Source: Solanum dulcamara (Eukaryota > Streptophyta > Magnoliopsida > Solanales > Solanaceae). Taken from it: a stretch of DNA of 64,000 bases. The position numbers and the translations under genes are program-made. Positions 1-11,275 of the stretch are shown here, piece by piece (within the stretch, counting starts at the first letter, position 1; every line of letters begins with the position of its first letter). The notes below the pieces were generated by a model, which saw only the letters and a list, made by a program, of their open reading frames with translations, made no database searches and had not been told where the DNA came from. The stretch covers positions 17,866,949-17,930,948 of the forward strand of contig NC_077244.1 in the NCBI RefSeq assembly GCF_947179165.1, in the 5' to 3' direction.

Positions 1-248
1 AGTTTAGAACCATCGAACTCAGGCGGATTCATCCTTTGAAAATCCTGAATCCTAGAAGCCAAATTTTGCATTTGGGGAGGAGGAATACCTTGATGCACAT
101 GGTTGTCTATGACTTGAGCCGACAACGTAATGATATTGAGAAACGCGACATAGGTTACCCCTTTCTCATGATATGAGGCATTGGGAAAAGGAGGAGCATG
201 GTCCTTATCGTCAACCCTTGCTTTTAGAGGTTCTCTTCCATGAGTCAT
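1..248 (-). CDS. Gypsy-type gag, N-terminal fragment running off the window
   Basis: On the minus strand an ATG at 246-248 opens a frame that stays open to base 1. It encodes about 82 residues beginning MTHGREPLKA and ending near the motif FQRMNPPEFDGSK. That ending is typical of the early part of gag in Solanaceae Gypsy elements, just before the retrotransposon gag domain. The frame lies about 200 bp downstream, on the minus strand, of a primer-binding site and an LTR, which is the expected place for gag. No break is visible in the part shown. The rest of gag and all of pol are outside the window, so it cannot be told whether the element is intact. The family assignment is inference from the motif and position. 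Confidence 0.75.
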   Translation of the reverse strand, partial: MTHGREPLKARVDDKDHAPPFPNASYHEKGVTYVAFLNIITLSAQVIDNHVHQGIPPPQMQNLASRIQDFQRMNPPEFDGSK

Positions 249-446
249 TATTAAGAGAACATGAAATGGATCTTTAGTTAGAAGAAAGCTTAGGACACTC
301 TAAGGCACGACATGAAGTTGAAAAAAGTAAAAACTTTCTTAAACGTCCCATAGTCTCTTATTCATAGTTATGGCGCGCTTCACAACCATTAACAAGATCC
401 TATTTGATGCAGTATGTTGGACTCCGCGGACCATTCAAAATCTCAG

Positions 447-458
447 GCTCTGATACCA
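447..458 (-). other. Primer-binding site of the left Gypsy element
   Basis: On the minus strand this reads TGGTATCAGAGC, the usual initiator methionine tRNA complement of plant LTR retrotransposons. It sits four bases inside the LTR border at 463. It fixes the orientation: the element runs leftward and the LTR at 463 is its 5' LTR. Confidence 0.85.
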
Positions 459-462
459 ATTT

Positions 463-1710
463 TGTCACGACCCAAGCTGAGCGCCTAGACGTGACACGGC
501 GAATGAGGAACCCGAAAGTACCTTAAACAAGCCTCTTAGAATTCATTTACCCTTTCATAGGTAATGATCAAAAAAACAAGCGAAAACCATAATATTCAAT
601 CTTCAACTTACATATGTCCAACAATACCTCTAGCTTTTAGATTTACTGGAGGCTAGGACAAGTCTCTAGCTCACCATCAATCAAAATAGAATGAATTACC
701 ATAGTAAGTGTCTAGAGGTATCAACATATCATAAGCTAGAAAGACAAAAGAGTATTGTTTCCAAAACATGGGAACTCACCAAAAGTGGCTTTTAAATAAA
801 ATCTCAACTAGCCACGTGGAGGAGAACGAGGAGGAGAACTGATCCCTACATGGTGATATCATGTAGGCAAAAGAGTATGTGTTAGTACTTTGAATATACT
901 AAGTATGTAGGCATGCATGAATATTGACGAAACATTAAAATATTTATATAATATGAAACATAATGCAATGCATGCATAATCAATCATATAGATATCTTTT
1001 AAAACATTCATTTTGTAGGAAGATGACCATAACCGACATTTAAGACCATGCGAGATATTACATAGATTCCAACATAACCCCCTATGTTGGTCGGGGAGTC
1101 TACTTGCCTAGGGTAGAACTCCGTCAACTTTACATTCATTCTTTAACTGTAACTTTAAGGGCTTTCATGGATCCATTAGCCTAAGCCTACAAGGGCTCCT
1201 ATGTTGGCACATAGTTAATGAGACAAGGGGTTGCTACTAGGATTTCCTTACCGAATCCCACCTCAATGACCTAGGGCTAAGTCAATCCCATGGAATAGTT
1301 TAATACTTCAAAATAGTCATAGCATATAACCTGAGAATTCAAAATATCATATTCGGTAAAATAGTTCATTAATACATTTGGTGATTCAAATATTCAAGAA
1401 TTATCCTTATAGCATAAAGAATCCATCATTCATAGTATTTCATCATTCTTTTATTTGATAAGACTCCATTTTTATCATAGACATTGCTTTTATAAACATT
1501 CATTTGGAGTTAAAGCTTTTAAGTCAAACTTCATTGAAAACATAGTAAAACTAGGTGGTTCAAATCACTTCAACTTGCAAACATGTATGTAAATAAATAT
1601 GCATAAGTACTTATAATTTCTACCTACGACTCTTATATAACATCTTTAAAAAAAATTAGAAATTAATCAAATCATACTAATTTCATAGAGAAATCTAGAT
1701 GATGGGACAA
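463..1710 (-). mobile_element. 5' LTR of the left Gypsy element, outer end uncertain
   Basis: The LTR border TGTCACGACCC begins at 463, directly next to the primer-binding site. Read on the minus strand the LTR ends in GGGTCGTGACA, a common ending for Solanaceae Gypsy LTRs. The general organisation resembles solo LTR C' at 17117-19216, including a shared stretch on 'tagctcacc' and a similar opening. No convincing TG terminus or target-site duplication was found on the outer side. Similarity seems to fade around 1.7 kb, so the outer end may be truncated. The end coordinate is an estimate. Confidence 0.6.
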
Positions 1711-2524
1711 TTTTGGAATATCTTATTTTCGGTTATACAAAATAAAATAACCAAAAAAAATTAGCATGATATGAATTTTATAAAATAACTTATTGAACTG
1801 TCCCGTTGACACCCCTGGTAGGAACTAATGGTCAGTTCTTTCAATCTTCTCTAAATACCAGATACATGAGCCAGTGCTAACACATACTCTGGATATATTA
1901 AGTTTTCTATCCCCACTTATATGACATAAATGGAATTTTGAGAGTCAATCAATTTTTTTTTATCTTAATTTTTATAGTATTTTAAATTCTTGATAATTAT
2001 GATATATATATTATTTATTTATACGTAATTTGCAATATATACATTATTGAAATTCCTTTATTGGCAATGCATTTAGTCTTTATGTCTCAATTTATGTGGC
2101 ACAAAAGAAATTTGGAGTGTCAATCAAATTTTTCTTTGACTATAATTTTTTTATATATTTTTAAAAATATTTTAAGTTATTAATTACTATGATTTGTAGT
2201 AATTTTTACATAATTTCTAAATATATAAATGATTGAAAATTTCTTTGTAATGATTTAATATTTTTCTAAGTTTCATTTCAAAATATATAACATTACAGTA
2301 AAGATCAGAGCAATTTATTTCATCAGAGAATTCTTTTTGGTTAAGGAATCCCTTTCACCAGCCATCATGAAGATGTTTTTTTTTTCAAACAAATTTAATT
2401 AATTTGATCACAAAATTACAACTAATCCCGTTACCCTCTGACCCATGAATAAATTGAGAACTCTAGATTCATTAGTACTAGTTTTAGGGGTCAAAATTTA
2501 ACCAACATTTCTATCTATTTAGTA
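1711..2524. other. AT-rich intergenic stretch with a degenerate duplicated segment
   Basis: No gene is seen. Two blocks near 1920-2070 and 2085-2260 share a run of short matches (a 'tgacat/tgtggcac' start, 'gtcaatcaa' followed by a T-run, and AT-rich tails). This suggests an old tandem duplication of about 165 bp or two related MITE remnants. No terminal inverted repeat or target duplication could be fixed. Confidence 0.35.
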
Positions 2525-3243
2525 TTCTTTCCATTTAAATTTATTTTTATTACTTTCTATTTTAGTCTATTTTTAAAGAAAGACTACTTTTTTGACAATT
2601 TATTACTTCTAATTTTACACGCTACACGATAACAAAATTAGAAGATATTTGGTATATTCAATAAATATTTAATTTAAAACAACAAAATCCAATTTTTTAA
2701 ATTTTTTTTAGACTCCATCTGAAATTAAAAGTAAAAAACAAATGAATATAGAGGAAGCAAAGTAAATGGCATCTTGGTTCTGTGGTATGTGCTATCATGT
2801 GAACAATTAGTGGACACGTTATAACAAGCATAGACCTTAAAAGACTAAAATGTCCGCGCAAAAAACTAATGTAATTCCTCCCAACACACTGCACAAATAA
2901 CTACACAACTGGGTAGAAAGTATAGTACTCCCTCCATCTTCTTTTACTTGCCAAAATTTGATACGCTTATTAAGAAAATAATAATTGGTATAGTGAGTTT
3001 TAATATTTTATTTTTATTAATTGATAAAGTTTTAAATATATTTACTTATTATATTTTTTAAAAACATTAATTTAATGTTAATAAATTGAGGATATAATGA
3101 AAAGAAAAAAAATATTTTTTCGTGATTTGCCAAAATTGACAAATAAAAAGAAAAATCACTTAGAAAATATTTAACAAATAAATAGGGACGTAGGGAGCAA
3201 AACCTGCATTCTAATTCATAAAGTATTATATATAGTAGTAAAT
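2525..3243. repeat. Segmental duplication, copy 1 (contains a Stowaway MITE)
   Basis: This block matches 3245-3619 plus 11276-11395. Shared landmarks in the same order are 'tttagtctattttt', 'gacaa..ttattacttcta', 'tcatgtgaacaattagtgga', 'gactaaaatgtccgc', 'cacattgcacaa', 'aaagtatagta' and 'tatatatag.agtaaa'. Copy 1 differs by a MITE at 2928-3197. The shared tail ends in a TATATATAG element, so the unit may be a duplicated promoter region, but no gene follows either copy. Confidence 0.7.
2928..3197. mobile_element. Stowaway-like MITE
   Basis: The 270-bp insert starts CTCCCTCCATC and ends GGGACGTAGGGAG, the usual Stowaway (Tc1/mariner) terminal inverted repeat. The flank is TA on the left and CA on the right, consistent with a decayed TA target duplication. 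The duplicated copy of the surrounding segment lacks it, giving an independent empty-site comparison. It has no coding capacity. Confidence 0.8.
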
Positions 3244-3244
3244 A

Positions 3245-3619
3245 TTTTCTTTCCATTTTAGTCTATTTTTTTTAAAAAATCTATTTTCATTTTTTGACAA
3301 CTCATTACTTCTAGTTTTACATGGGATACGTTTAGGACTGCAAAATTAGAATATATTTTTTTGGTACATTCAATAAATTTTTAATTAAAAATAACAAAGT
3401 TCAAAAAAAATTGATTTGTATACTTCGTATTAAATTAAAATTAAAAAATAAATGAATGTAGAGACTAGAGAGAGCAAAGTAAATGTCATCTGATCCTATA
3501 ACATGTGATATCATGTGAACAATTAGTGGAGTGGACCCATTATTTTAAAAAAGCAAAAACTTTAAAAGACTAAAATGTCCGCACAAACTCATGCAATTCC
3601 TTCCAACACATTGCACAAT
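3245..3619. repeat. Segmental duplication, copy 2, left part
   Basis: Matches 2525-2897 at an offset of about 720 bp. The copy is cut by solo LTR E at 3620 and resumes at 11276. Identity is clearly below 90 percent by eye, with many small indels, so the duplication is not recent. Confidence 0.7.
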
Positions 3620-4284
3620 TGTCACAATTCTGATCCGCCGTAATTGATACCTACACTAATTCTCCGATGAAAGAATCACTATTACAGCTCAAACCAACAA
3701 CAATCGCAATAGAATAAATAATTTAAGGTACTAAATAAATTAAATATAAAAAGAAGAGTATTGAGTACCCATAAACTCAGTCAGTTCAACTAAACATGCG
3801 AAAATACCCTTAGAATCTGAAAGCAGATGTACCAAAACTCTAACGAAACAACAAGTCTAAGATAGGGGATGCAACCCTAAAAAGTCATAAAATAACAAGT
3901 CTAAAAGTCTAAGTCTTGAGAGAAGGACTAAGATAAAGAAGAGCCCACGGTAGCCTGAAAAAACTGGCTCACCCTTGAACTCTTCGCACTAGTGATCTTT
4001 TATTCAAGGTCTCTCAGCAGTCATCTGAATATGCCTTGTACTCAACAAAGATAGAGCAAGTGCAGTATCAGTACATAGAGACAATAGTGTATTGGTAGGG
4101 ATCATGTGGCTAGGCAGTAAGTGAGATATGAACAATTAATTACAGCACAGTAACCACATATATATAGAATAAACCTATCCATTATCATCTCATAACTAAT
4201 ACTTAAACATGATCACAGTTCAACAGTTCCAATTATCATGCAATTTTAATTATGGCTCTCCTCATGGGACCTACAAACTCAAAC

Positions 4285-4400
4285 CATATATGTATCGGAA
4301 CGTGACATCCGGTCTAAGGTTGTGTCGAAATGTGACACCCAATCCAAATGTGTGTCGAAATGTGACACCCGATCCGTCGGAACGTGTCCGATCCAAGCAT
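4285..4400. repeat. Short tandem repeat inside LTR E
   Basis: Three to four degenerate copies of a unit of about 31 bp carry the core 'tcgaaatgtgacaccc' alternating with 'gatcc' or 'aatcc'. Both strands stay open by chance through this repeat. It is a feature of the LTR, not a gene. Confidence 0.65.
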
Positions 4401-4849
4401 ACACAATTAACCACAATCACAGTGAATTGTACAATTATCATATCTACCAAGAACAGGTTCATTGCAAGTCATAGACAGTAAGCAGTCATTTAACATGGTT
4501 CATTTCATTCTCCCATATTCATATACATATGCATACAACGGAGAAATTAACAAGTACATATATCGCATACGAGAAGACAAAACCATCACCTACCTCAAAA
4601 CCAAGCTTTTGACAACTTCTAAACTGCTGGAACTTTCCCTTTTCGAATTTGTTCGACTTGTTCGTGGTCTAAAAACAATCACATACATACAAAGGATCAA
4701 CAAAATGACCTAATTCACATGAATTATAACATAATTCTCCTCTAATTAGGCCAAACTCATTATCCTAATCCCCAAATAGAACTATTTTTCACCATTAGTT
4801 TCAGGCCAAAACTCTCCTCCAATGATCACCACTACTAAAACAATGTGAA

Positions 4850-5165
4850 AAAATGATGCAAAAAAAACAACGGACTGCATCACTTTTTTGGTCAAACTCG
4901 ACGGAAAAGCGACGTAGTCACTTCGGTCATTTTTTAAAATAAAATATAAAAAAAGCGACGGACAGGATCGTAAAAAGCGACAGACTGCGTCGCCCCTAAA
5001 AAATTTTAATTAAAACAAAATATAAAAAAAATGACGGACTCTGTATTTTTATTTTTTTTAAAAAAGTAATTATTTAATATAAAGCGACAGATTATTTATC
5101 TCCATCCGTCGCTGTTTGTTCTTGGTGTTCAAAAAAAATTAAGAAAGGCGACAGACTGAGAGTCT
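4850..5165. repeat. CACTA subterminal repeats, 3' end
   Basis: Several copies in both orientations of a motif close to GCGACGGACTG occur at roughly 30-60 bp spacing (near 4870, 4905, 4957, 4977, 5033, 5083, 5114 and 5148). In En/Spm elements such repeats are bound by TNPA and are needed to bring the ends together. That role is inferred here from family knowledge. Confidence 0.75.
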
Positions 5166-5378
5166 CCCACCTGCAATCAAAATTCAATTCAGTTCATAGC
5201 AATTCAGCCCATTCAAACACAAATAACAGCAAAAGAATATGAAAAATACATAATAACAAACATAATTAATCACTTAAAATGAATAAAGTCATTATTTAAA
5301 ATGATTTAAAGTGTTTCAAAGTTAACAAAAAATTTTAAAATGTTCATAAACTAACATAGGGAACCTAAGGACTATTTG

Positions 5379-5819
5379 TTATGTATTCATCACTATCGTC
5401 GAATTCATTCGAAGTGGACCCTCTTGAATAACGGGGTGGAGGCTGACGAGTGAGTTGAACACTTGTTCTTTAATTTGCTCAACTTGTTCATTCATATTTT
5501 TTTTCTCCTCAACCCTTCTTTTCTCAGATTCTGCCAACACGCGTGTAAGTTCTGCAATTTGCTGAGACATAGCAGCTATTTGAATCCCATCAACGGCCTC
5601 GACTTGACGCGATGATTCAATACCTTCTAAACCTGATTGGAGTCATCGTACATTATTCCTAGAGCTCATTCCATATAATCGGCCCTTGTGGCTGCCTTCA
5701 ACCACTTTTTCTATTCAAATTTGAGTAAACTGTTCAGGCGTTAGCTGAATCGAATCTCCCATATCACGTATGTGCCGCTCATAATCTTGTTGCATATTAA
5801 AAAATAAAAGTTATAATTA

Positions 5820-5851
<32 letters not shown>

Positions 5852-7253
5852 ATGTATGTATAAAAAATAAAAGTTAGAATCAAAATATATTATGCATTAT
5901 GTTAAATAACTTACATAGGCTCGTTCGGCTCTTTCCTCCACTCACTCATTCGGATCCGATGCATTAGTCTTTTTCTTTATATGAGTCTTTTTAAAGACTT
6001 CATGACGATAGGGAGTGTGTCCCAATTCTTTTTTATATAAATAAAAATACAATTAATGAAATAATATTTTATCAAATAATTTTTTAAGAAAATAAATTTA
6101 AACTTAAAATTTAAAAACCTTATCATCTCTCTCTGAATCGTACCAACACTCTTTTCACCTTCGGTGTGCAACGAGCCACCCTTTAGGCTAACTCTTGCTT
6201 TTTTTCCTTGTTCGTAAAAAGCCTTGAATTCTACGGTATCCCAAAAGCGGCATAATTTTTTAAATATATGAGGCAACATCCAACTCGAAGGTGCGTGATC
6301 ATCCCTAGCTTTCTTTAGTCAGCTAGACAGTCTGGCGCTCTCTTTTCTTTCAAAAGTGATTGCAATGATCATATTGTACCTTGGCTCCCAGGTACATAAA
6401 ATCTGAAAAAATGAATAAAGTTAAATAATTAATTAAGTAAAGTATAGTAAAAATATTAAACGTAACTTAAAAAATAGATTTAAACATATATATACCTTGA
6501 ATTCATTAAACATCGCCTGGCGGATAATGTTTGGAATCTCTTGCCAAGAGTGATAGGGCTCAGTATATAGCTTCCTAACACTCTCCTGAAGAGCCCTAGC
6601 AGCCTCCTTCGAGGGATGCCACCTGCAAGACACATAATAAACATGTAATTAGTTCATGAATAATTTATTAATGTAGCAAGAATAAATAAATAAAATATTA
6701 AACTTACGAGGATCCATCAGGCTTAATCATGACTCTCCCAAGTCTGTCCCTTTGCCTAGGAGCTAACCCAGGCACATCATGTGCTGCCACTGGTCTATTA
6801 GCAGAAGAAGGTGAAGTTGATGTTGTAGGAGTGTTAATCTCAACACTAGAATCTCTAAGTCTCAGAGTAGATATGTGAGGTGATTGAGATGTGGGAGATG
6901 AGTAGACGAAGATGCTACTCTCTAGGGTCGAGCAATAACCTTTGTGGGTAGATGATAGATCTGATCATATAAAGTATATCGGACCTATGAAGAAGTAGAA
7001 GCGCCGCGTGGTCTTTGGAATTAACTATGGTAAACTAAAGGATCCATAGTCCCAAAAGGCACAACATGAATATGTGTAGGACTAGCTCGGCGGCGCTGCA
7101 TCTCCGGCGCTGAAGAAATATGTCCTGGGATATCTTCAGGATCAACAGGTCTCCTAGACTTCTTTGTACTCCTACAAGAATGGCTAACCCCAAGATGATC
7201 CCAGGATATATCACCATCACCAGATGACTTCTGTATGTAAAGTAACAATACAA
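5379..7253 (-). pseudogene. CACTA second gene, Transposase_24-like (TNPA-side product)
   Basis: Minus-strand coding blocks at about 7250-7021, 6960-6720, 6633-6490, 6279-6120 and 5570-5379 look like separate exons. The block at 6633 begins WHPSKEAARALQESVRKLY and carries SWQEIPNIIRQAMFNEFK. The block at 6279 contains KLCRFWDTVEFK and KARVSLKGGSLHTEGEKS. The last block is a charged coiled coil starting MSQQIAELTRVLAESEKRR. This order matches the plant Transposase_24 family carried by Spm elements. The block at 7250 contains WDHLGVSHSCRSTKKSRRP, a basic segment. Exon borders were not confirmed and frame breaks are likely, so I call it a probable pseudogene. The alternative is a spliced functional accessory gene. 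Confidence 0.6.
5820..5862. repeat. TA/TG/TATG compound microsatellite
   Basis: An uninterrupted (TA)n run passes into (TG)n and then TATG units inside an intron of the CACTA second gene. Confidence 0.9.
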
Positions 7254-7302
7254 TATATAAAAAAACGTAAATTAAATAAATTACTAGTTATAATCTATTA
7301 CT

Positions 7303-8736
7303 CTATTCCTCCTCGCTTATTTCATTTTTGTCATCTTTCCATTCCTCTTCCTCAGTTGTTTCATATTCATTGTCATTCCATTCCTCCTCCTCAAATGATT
7401 CATATTCCTCGTTTAATAGTTCACATTAAAGCAGCATGCATAACAAAATTCTGCTTAGTTGATATATCATAAGTCACTACGCCTTCAAACCACAATTGTT
7501 TAAGTTCATCTATCAATAGCTGTAGATAGACATCAATCAAACTTTTAGGATTACGAGGACCTGGAATAACACAGCTTAGAAAGATGTATGAACTTGCCAT
7601 GCACATTTCAGGAAGAAGGTTGTACGGAGTAAGAGCTACAAGCCGGTAAGAATAAGGTGAGGCGGCATTAGAGAATGGTGTGAAGCCATCTGCACACAAC
7701 CCAATTTTACATTTCTTGGCTCACTAGCAAAATTAGGATACATGTTATCAAAATGTTTCCATGCTTCTCCATCATATGGATGAGACAAGACACCCGACGG
7801 CCTTCTATATTCACGATGCCATCTCATATGTGGGGCAGACCTCATCGATGCATACAACCTCTTTAATCTAGGAATAAGAGGTATAATGCATTGCCTTCAT
7901 TGGGACCATCTTTCCGGTAGGAGTCCTCTTATAACGAGCTTGTCCTCAAAACATACAATTTTCTAATTCATTATCAGTCTTGTAGAACAGCATGCAACCA
8001 TTAACACAACAATGAATTCTATCATACGACAATCCTAACTTGGAAATCAATCTCTTTGCCTGATAGAAGTTCTTAGGTATGTTAAACTCAGGATTAACTA
8101 GTTCGCCCAAAAGATCAACCATTGAGTCCATAGCCGCATGAGGAACACTCCAATCTGAATTAATATTCATTAACCTAACTACAACTGACAAAGAAGAATG
8201 CAGATTTCCTTCACATAGTGGACGACTAGCCTCTTCTAATTTTTGATAGAAGTGTCTTGCTTCTTCATTAGGAGTTTCATCAAAATATTATTCGGGTTCC
8301 ATCCCACCTTGAACCCTGAAAGCATCATTGACTATTTCATAAACTCTATCATGTTGAAATGTATCATGTTGAACTCTATCATGTAGAACCCTATCATGTT
8401 CAACCCTAATTTGACCATGTGGTGCAAGCATATTATATTCATCCACGGGCAACAGATTATAAAATATATTATTCAATCCATCTATTTCTGCATGATCAAC
8501 CTATATAAAATATCTAGGCTTAAATCTATTACCATACAAATGAACCATAACTATATCTGGATTAAAAAATTTCAAGCACCTACATTCACGACAAGGACAC
8601 CTAACAATTCATTTCTCTTAAAAATATCAAGTGTCATTGCATGATCGATAAAACTTCTTACACCGTCATTAAATTCAGGTTTCAAACCACCACCAACTTC
8701 ATAATGCATGTTATACATCCACAAACAACGATCCAT
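7303..8736 (-). pseudogene. CACTA tnp2-type transposase, internally deleted
   Basis: The minus strand opens with MDRCLWMYNMHYEV at 8736, the transposase-associated domain typical of plant TNP2. A +1 shift is then needed to read its cysteine motif (CPCRECRC, near 8590). Later blocks in other frames are tnp2 hallmarks: YDRIHCCVNGCMLFYK (about 8035-7980), DGEAWKHFDNMYPNFASEPR (about 7770-7705), then CADGFTPFSNAASPYSYR and LIPGP-type segments down to QNFVMHAALM. There a TGA replaces the expected tryptophan codon. A Glu-rich tail (7410-7306, EEYESFEEEEW) follows at once and ends with TAG at 7303-7305. The catalytic centre expected between ALM and the acidic tail is missing. Full TNP2 proteins are much longer, so this copy is a deletion derivative with extra stops. 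Confidence 0.82.
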
Positions 8737-8764
8737 CTACAAAAATATATATATTCAAACTTAA

Positions 8765-9620
8765 TTAGTTTATAAAGACTACAATTCATCGAGACTACAA
8801 TTGTCATTAATTCAAGTTATAATTAGTTAATTCATATAATAATTAAGTACAAGTTATAATTAATTAATTCATATAATAATTAAGTTCAAGTGCTACTTAA
8901 TTCAAACTATAATTAATTCATATAATAATTAATTCAAGTTATAATTAAGTTCAAGTTCTAATTAATTCAAGTTATAATTAATTTCAAGTCTTAATTAATT
9001 CAAGTTATAATTAAGTTCCAGTTCTAATTAATTCAAATTATAATTAAGTTCATATTCTAATTAATTCAAGTTATCATTAATTTCATGTTCTAATTATTCA
9101 AGTTATAATTAATTTTAATTTCTAAGTTTAACTTCAAAAGTCCTAAAGTTCAACTTCATAACTTTAAATATCTAACTCTACTTAGCTTAATTAATTCTAA
9201 AGCCAAAAGATTTCAAAAATTATACAAACCTAAAGTTCAAAATTAGTATCTAAGTTATTCTAATTATAAGTTCTAAATTAAAGTCCTGTAATTCAAGTAT
9301 TCAATTTCCAATATTTTTCTAAGTTTCAAACTTCAAAATCTCCTATATTCAAGTATCTAATTTATTCTAAAGTTCAACATTAGCTTAATTAGTTCAAAAG
9401 GAAGCTTAACTTCAATAAGATTTCTAAAGTTAACAAAAAATTCAACTTCAAAGTTCTAATTAAGTTCAACTTCTAAATTTAAGTATCCTAATATTCAAGT
9501 ATCTAAATTATTCTAATTATAAGTTCTAAAGTCCTAAAACTCAAGCCTCTAATTAAGTTCCACTCTAAGTTTCAAACTTCAAAACTTCCTAAGTTACAAT
9601 CCAATATACAAACAAACTAC
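8765..9620. repeat. AT-rich minisatellite within the CACTA element
   Basis: A degenerate tandem array is built from units of about 17-25 bp around 'taattaattcaagtt(a/c)taat'. It is densest at 8800-9120 and fades into looser 'aagttcaa/ttcaacttc' repeats to about 9620. There is no coding capacity. It lies upstream of the tnp2 start, between it and the GC-rich block. Confidence 0.75.
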
Positions 9621-10020
9621 AACAAACTACATGGAATAAACTAATTAAGTAAGTACTAAATCACAAATTACTATCCAATTTACAATCTAATACAAAAATC
9701 CCAAATCTAACTTAAAGCTTAAAATCAAAACTATAACTAGATTCATTAATTTTACAATCCAATATATAAATAAACTACAATAAACTAAATGGCATAAACT
9801 AATTAACTAACTAACAGCACAAATTACTAAAATATTTACAATCTAATTCAACAACCCAAATCTAACTTAAGCCCTAAAATCAAAACTATAACTACATTCA
9901 CTAATTTCACAATCCAATATACAAATGAACTACAACAAACTAAATGTAATCAACTAATTAACTAACTAACAAATGACAAATAAAAAAAAATTATATTTTT
10001 TTATATGGTTTAAGCCCTAA
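9621..10020. other. CACTA upstream non-coding stretch with a duplicated unit
   Basis: A unit of about 130-140 bp containing 'caatatacaaa..aactacaa.aaactaaatgg' and 'cccaaatctaacttaa..cctaaaatcaaaactataacta' recurs near 9600, 9755 and 9910. This gives roughly three diverged tandem copies. No open frame of interest is present. Confidence 0.55.
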
Positions 10021-10039
10021 CCTCTTAGATGAATAATAC

Positions 10040-10140
10040 TCCTAAAGCAGCAGCAGCAGAGGAAGCGGAGGCGGGGGACAGCGACAAGGGAGAGGGGATG
10101 GCGGTAATAGGCGGGGCGGCGACGGGCGGCGGCGGATTTG
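10040..10140 (-). promoter_or_regulatory. GC- and CpG-rich block near the CACTA 5' end
   Basis: This is a sharp island of GC/CpG in an AT-rich element (runs such as 'ggcggggcggcgacgggcgg'). It lies about 500-600 bp inside the 5' terminus and upstream of the transposase. Maize Spm has a GC-rich control region in its first exon that is a methylation target. The position and composition here fit an equivalent, but that equivalence is inference. Confidence 0.5.
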
Positions 10141-10204
10141 TAGAGAGAAGGCAGAGAAGAAAGAGTTTAGAGAGAGAGGCAAAATAGAAAAAAAAGACGA
10201 TCTA

Positions 10205-10640
10205 CATCCAACATATTTTAATAAAAGTGACGGACAGTGTCTCTAAGTCCGTCGCTTTTTTAAAAATATTTGAACGCCCTTTTGACCAAAAAAAGACGGA
10301 CAAAGCGACTCAGTCCGTCGCTATTTTAAATTTTTGACCAAATTTTTTGACCAATAGCGACGGACTTAGCGACCCTGTCCGTCGCTATGTTAAAAAAATA
10401 TTAACAAAGAAAAAATAAATACTTGCGACGAACGGAGTCATAATATTTATATAAAAATAATATTTATTTTTAGGGGAAAAAACCGCCAAAATAAGCGATT
10501 GACTAGGTGTCATTGTCCGTCGCTCCTAGTAAAAAAATAATAATAATAAATAAAAACAACGGACAACATCGTTTTATCTGTCACATTTTATTTGCGACGC
10601 TGTCTGTCGCTTTTTGTTTTGTCGCTTTTTGGACTCTTTT
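10205..10640. repeat. CACTA subterminal repeats, 5' end
   Basis: Paired inverted copies of GCGACGGAC form short hairpins. Pairs include 10220/10245, 10292/10312 and 10357/10376, and further copies follow at 10427, 10516, 10557, 10595 and 10605. The arms are usually separated by 8-15 bp. The motif is the same as in the 3' subterminal region, in the mirrored orientation expected for a cut-and-paste element. Confidence 0.75.
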
Positions 10641-11275
10641 TAGTAGTGCACCAACCATAATTTCTAGGTTCTAGGAATCGAAATACGAATTAAAGGAGTG
10701 ATTTACTTATCTTTAGCACAAAATATGGTGGAAATCTGCAAGAAATCTCCCTAGGTCACTTCTGGTCTCTTAAGAACGAAGTGGGAAGAATAAAAATGGT
10801 TTTGAGACTTTTCCCATTTTTATTCGCGATTATCCCGCCACAGCGGGATCATCCCGCTCTGGCAGTCCCGCCTTGGCGAGATTAATCCCGCTCTGACAGG
10901 ATATGCGGACACAGAGAGCTTGTAAAGAGTTTTCGAGTCTCCAAGTCTTCCATATCACAATATATCCTCATCCTATGACGTCTTACCATATTTCCTTCAC
11001 GTCAAATTCAATTTCGGGAGTTTTACTCGATCGAATACGATTCCGTAAAGCGGTACAGGCTCTGTATCGTCTTGGCTATCAACTAAATCGATTAAACTAT
11101 AGGTTCAATCCCTCATCCATTTCCGGATCTCCCTAGACCTCACCTGACTCAGAATTCGTCCAAGTCTGGCCTAGGCTCAAAATTTCCCAAGTCACTATAT
11201 TACTCGAAGTTTTCTGGCCCGAATTTCTTTTCTATTGGGTTATCCGTAACGACGGGGACGGATCGTTACGACAAT

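Larger units (their letters stand above)
4830..10648 (-). mobile_element. CACTA (En/Spm) DNA transposon
   Basis: The 5.8-kb element has termini CACTACTAAAA (4830-4840) and the inverted TTTTAGTAGTG (10638-10648). The 3-bp target duplication CAC is at 4827-4829 and 10649-10651. Both ends carry many subterminal copies of GCGACGGAC-like motifs. The genes read on the minus strand, so the 5' terminus is at 10648. In order they are a tnp2-type transposase remnant and a Transposase_24-type gene. Known autonomous CACTA elements need both a TNP2-like and a TNPA-like product. Here the TNP2 remnant has lost its central part and contains stops and frameshifts, so the element is probably not autonomous. 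It sits inside solo LTR E and is therefore younger than that LTR. Confidence 0.92.
3620..11270 (-). mobile_element. Solo LTR E, interrupted by a CACTA transposon
   Basis: The 5-bp target duplication ACAAT lies at 3615-3619 and 11271-11275. The insert begins TGTCACAATTC and ends GGATCGTTACG, where CA would be expected, so the last base appears mutated. Subtracting the CACTA element leaves about 1.83 kb, with no primer-binding site or coding domain, so this is a solo LTR. Its minus strand is probably the sense strand by comparison with neighbouring families. The right part (10800-10900) contains a GC-rich run of repeated 'cccgct' motifs. Confidence 0.8.

Noticed and set aside
4209..4713. Overlapping open frames with a repeated 'RNVTP' peptide
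   Set aside because: The repeat peptide is a translation of the 31-bp tandem repeat inside solo LTR E. No gene context was found.
8780..9600. Possible CRISPR-like regular repeat array
   Set aside because: The units are degenerate, AT-rich and contiguous without unique spacers, and the host is a plant. It is a minisatellite.
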